From IMG/VR virus record IMGVR_UViG_3300022562_000189, positions 1-23,046 of that record: a stretch of 23,046 bases of DNA; one strand, written 5' to 3'. Below are positions 22,665 through 23,046 of the stretch, in pieces (positions within the stretch are counted from its first letter, which is position 1; each line of letters starts with the position of its first letter). The notes beneath the pieces are model-generated. The model was not told the DNA's origin. It did no database searches and saw nothing but the letters and a program-made list of their open reading frames with translations. The stretch is from a virus. Position numbers and translations under genes: made by a program.

Positions 22665-22733
22665 ATGGAAATGATAATCTTTCTCGTTTGCATTTACTGC
22701 CTGCTAGGCGCATTTTGGGATCTTCTAAATTAG
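22665..22733 (+). CDS. Candidate 22-residue hydrophobic peptide
   Basis: The ORF reads MEMIIFLVCIYCLLGAFWDL then LN and stop. It is almost entirely hydrophobic, with two Cys. It begins 32 bases after the extended -10 promoter, and GGATAG upstream is a weak binding site. Its stop codon lies within the ATTAGA dyad at 22729. Small hydrophobic peptides of this kind include type I toxins and leader peptides. The evidence for translation is thin. Confidence 0.3.
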   Translation: MEMIIFLVCIYCLLGAFWDLLN

Positions 22734-22744
22734 AGGATTCTAAT
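22729..22744. promoter_or_regulatory. Dyad ATTAGA-N4-TCTAAT, copy 3
   Basis: Perfect half-sites with a GGAT spacer. It overlaps the end of the 22-codon ORF and borders the hairpin cluster at 22749-22882. TCTAATATA follows, as in copy 1. Confidence 0.7.
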
Positions 22745-22748
22745 ATAA

Positions 22749-22883
22749 CCTGGGGGCCAGGCTGCATTAGCTAACGCTAATGTAGCTTGCCCTAATGTAG
22801 GGCATCCTGATGTTGCGGTGCAGCATCGGGAATGGAACGGATCGCCGCGCGATGAAATCGCGCCTAGTTAGCTACCGCAGGGT
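22749..22883 (-). ncRNA. Compact multi-hairpin RNA, probably minus strand
   Basis: In 130 bases there are five hairpins: CCTGG-GGG-CCAGG (22749-22761), an 11-bp stem at 22761-22786, GCCCTA-ATG-TAGGGC (22789-22803), an 8 to 11-bp stem at 22806-22830, and GCGCGAT-GAA-ATCGCGC (22847-22863). The ends also pair: 22867-22880 with 22762-22775, in minus-strand RNA a 14-bp helix with one G-U pair and one G-A mismatch, which would close the others into a multi-branch. A consensus promoter upstream would start the RNA within a few bases of that helix. Two local stems carry G-U pairs only in the plus strand, so a plus-strand RNA is also possible. Confidence 0.5.
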
Positions 22884-22889
22884 TTTTAA

Positions 22890-22919
22890 ATTATACCATG
22901 TAACATGACGCAATGTCAA
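22890..22919 (-). promoter_or_regulatory. Consensus sigma70 promoter facing the hairpin cluster
   Basis: On the minus strand TTGACA, 18 bases, TATAAT: both hexamers are perfect, with TGG giving an extended -10. The expected start is about 22883. The -35 touches the dyad at 22919-22936. Confidence 0.8.
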
Positions 22920-22936
22920 TTAGACTTTGGTCTAAT
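22919..22936. promoter_or_regulatory. Dyad ATTAGAC-N4-GTCTAAT between divergent transcripts
   Basis: Perfect 7-bp half-sites with a TTTG spacer, related to the imperfect dyad at 21754-21771. Both are preceded by TGTCA and lie upstream of plus-strand genes with similar leaders. It abuts the -35 of the minus-strand promoter, so one protein could control both directions. Confidence 0.65.
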
Positions 22937-22999
22937 ATGAAAAAAAATTTTTCTTTGCTATTCTATCTTCGTTCCTAGAAAAAACCTGAGGGTAAAGAC

Positions 23000-23046
23000 A
23001 TGGCAAAAGGATGCAAGAAAAAGGACCGGAACCGTAGCAGAATTTC
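23000..23046 (+). CDS. Start of a plus-strand gene, cut by the window end
   Basis: The ATG at 23000 is preceded by TGAGGG with a 7-base spacer and opens a basic N-terminus, MAKGCKKKDRNRSRI, with no stop before the window ends. The leader TGAGGGTAAAGAC resembles TGAGAGGCAAAGAC in front of the 77-residue gene at 21831, and both genes follow an ATTAGAC dyad. Too little is visible to name it. Confidence 0.6.
   Translation, partial: MAKGCKKKDRNRSRI

Larger units (their letters stand above)
22220..22999. other. 780-bp control region without sizeable genes
   Basis: After the terminator there is no reading frame longer than about 22 codons with a plausible start. The region instead holds at least eight perfect or near-perfect dyads, two DnaA boxes, promoter-like sequences on both strands and a dense hairpin cluster, itemised separately. 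Density and variety of dyads far exceed the rest of the window. It probably combines early promoters, operators and a replication origin. Confidence 0.6.

Noticed and set aside
22749-22883. Hairpin cluster as a tRNA gene
   Set aside because: A closing helix with three arms is suggestive, but there is no T-arm GGTTCRA pattern, no 7-bp acceptor layout and no anticodon loop of 7 bases.

Overview
The window is most of the late (structural and packaging) module of a tailed, siphovirus-like bacteriophage or prophage, followed by a strand switch into a regulatory and early-type region. All recognisable structural genes are on the minus strand. Read in transcription order from about 21.5 kb down to 1 they are: small terminase, an unknown protein, a short unknown protein overlapping the large terminase, an HNH nuclease, an HK97-type portal, a fused prohead protease and major capsid protein, a head-tail connector, a large neck protein, a tail terminator, two paralogous tail tube proteins, a tail assembly chaperone with a -1 frameshift extension, a 1539-residue tape measure protein, and four tail-tip genes ending in a central fibre/host-specificity protein cut by the window edge. 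The tail-tip order resembles that of gene transfer agents and related siphophages of alphaproteobacteria. That makes a proteobacterial host likely, but the sequence does not name one. || Layout. 1-9322: tail tip and tape measure, AT-rich and tightly packed, mostly with TAATG or ATGA gene junctions. 9326-12855: chaperone, tail tube and terminator. 12855-18244: neck, connector, capsid/protease and portal. 18231-21513: HNH, terminases and two unknown genes, with two near-consensus sigma70 promoters that share the same 14-base upstream sequence, and a 240-bp gap full of hairpins. 21556-21830: divergent control region with tandem 18-bp repeats and a perfect match to a sigma54 promoter, reading toward a small plus-strand operon (77 aa and 52 aa) that ends in a strong two-tier terminator. 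22300-22999: about 700 bp with no sizeable gene but very dense dyads: ATTAGA-N4-TCTAAT three times, an 18/16-bp palindrome centred on ACAGCGCTGT twice, a 14-bp inverted repeat that would trap the ribosome binding site of an 18-codon ORF, two adjacent DnaA boxes, and a compact multi-hairpin RNA facing a consensus promoter. A new plus-strand gene starts at 23000 and runs out of the window. || How it fits together. Terminase, portal and protease/capsid genes build and fill the head; connector, neck and terminator proteins join it to the tail; the chaperone pair and tape measure assemble a long tail tube; the tip proteins finish it. Strong hairpins directly after the capsid and the first tail tube gene probably shape the relative amounts of the most abundant proteins. 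Two further expression controls are visible: a slippery AAATTTT in the chaperone gene, and an internal ribosome binding site inside the protease-capsid fusion. The least explained part is the 22.3-23.0 kb control region, which may be a replication origin with opposed transcripts.
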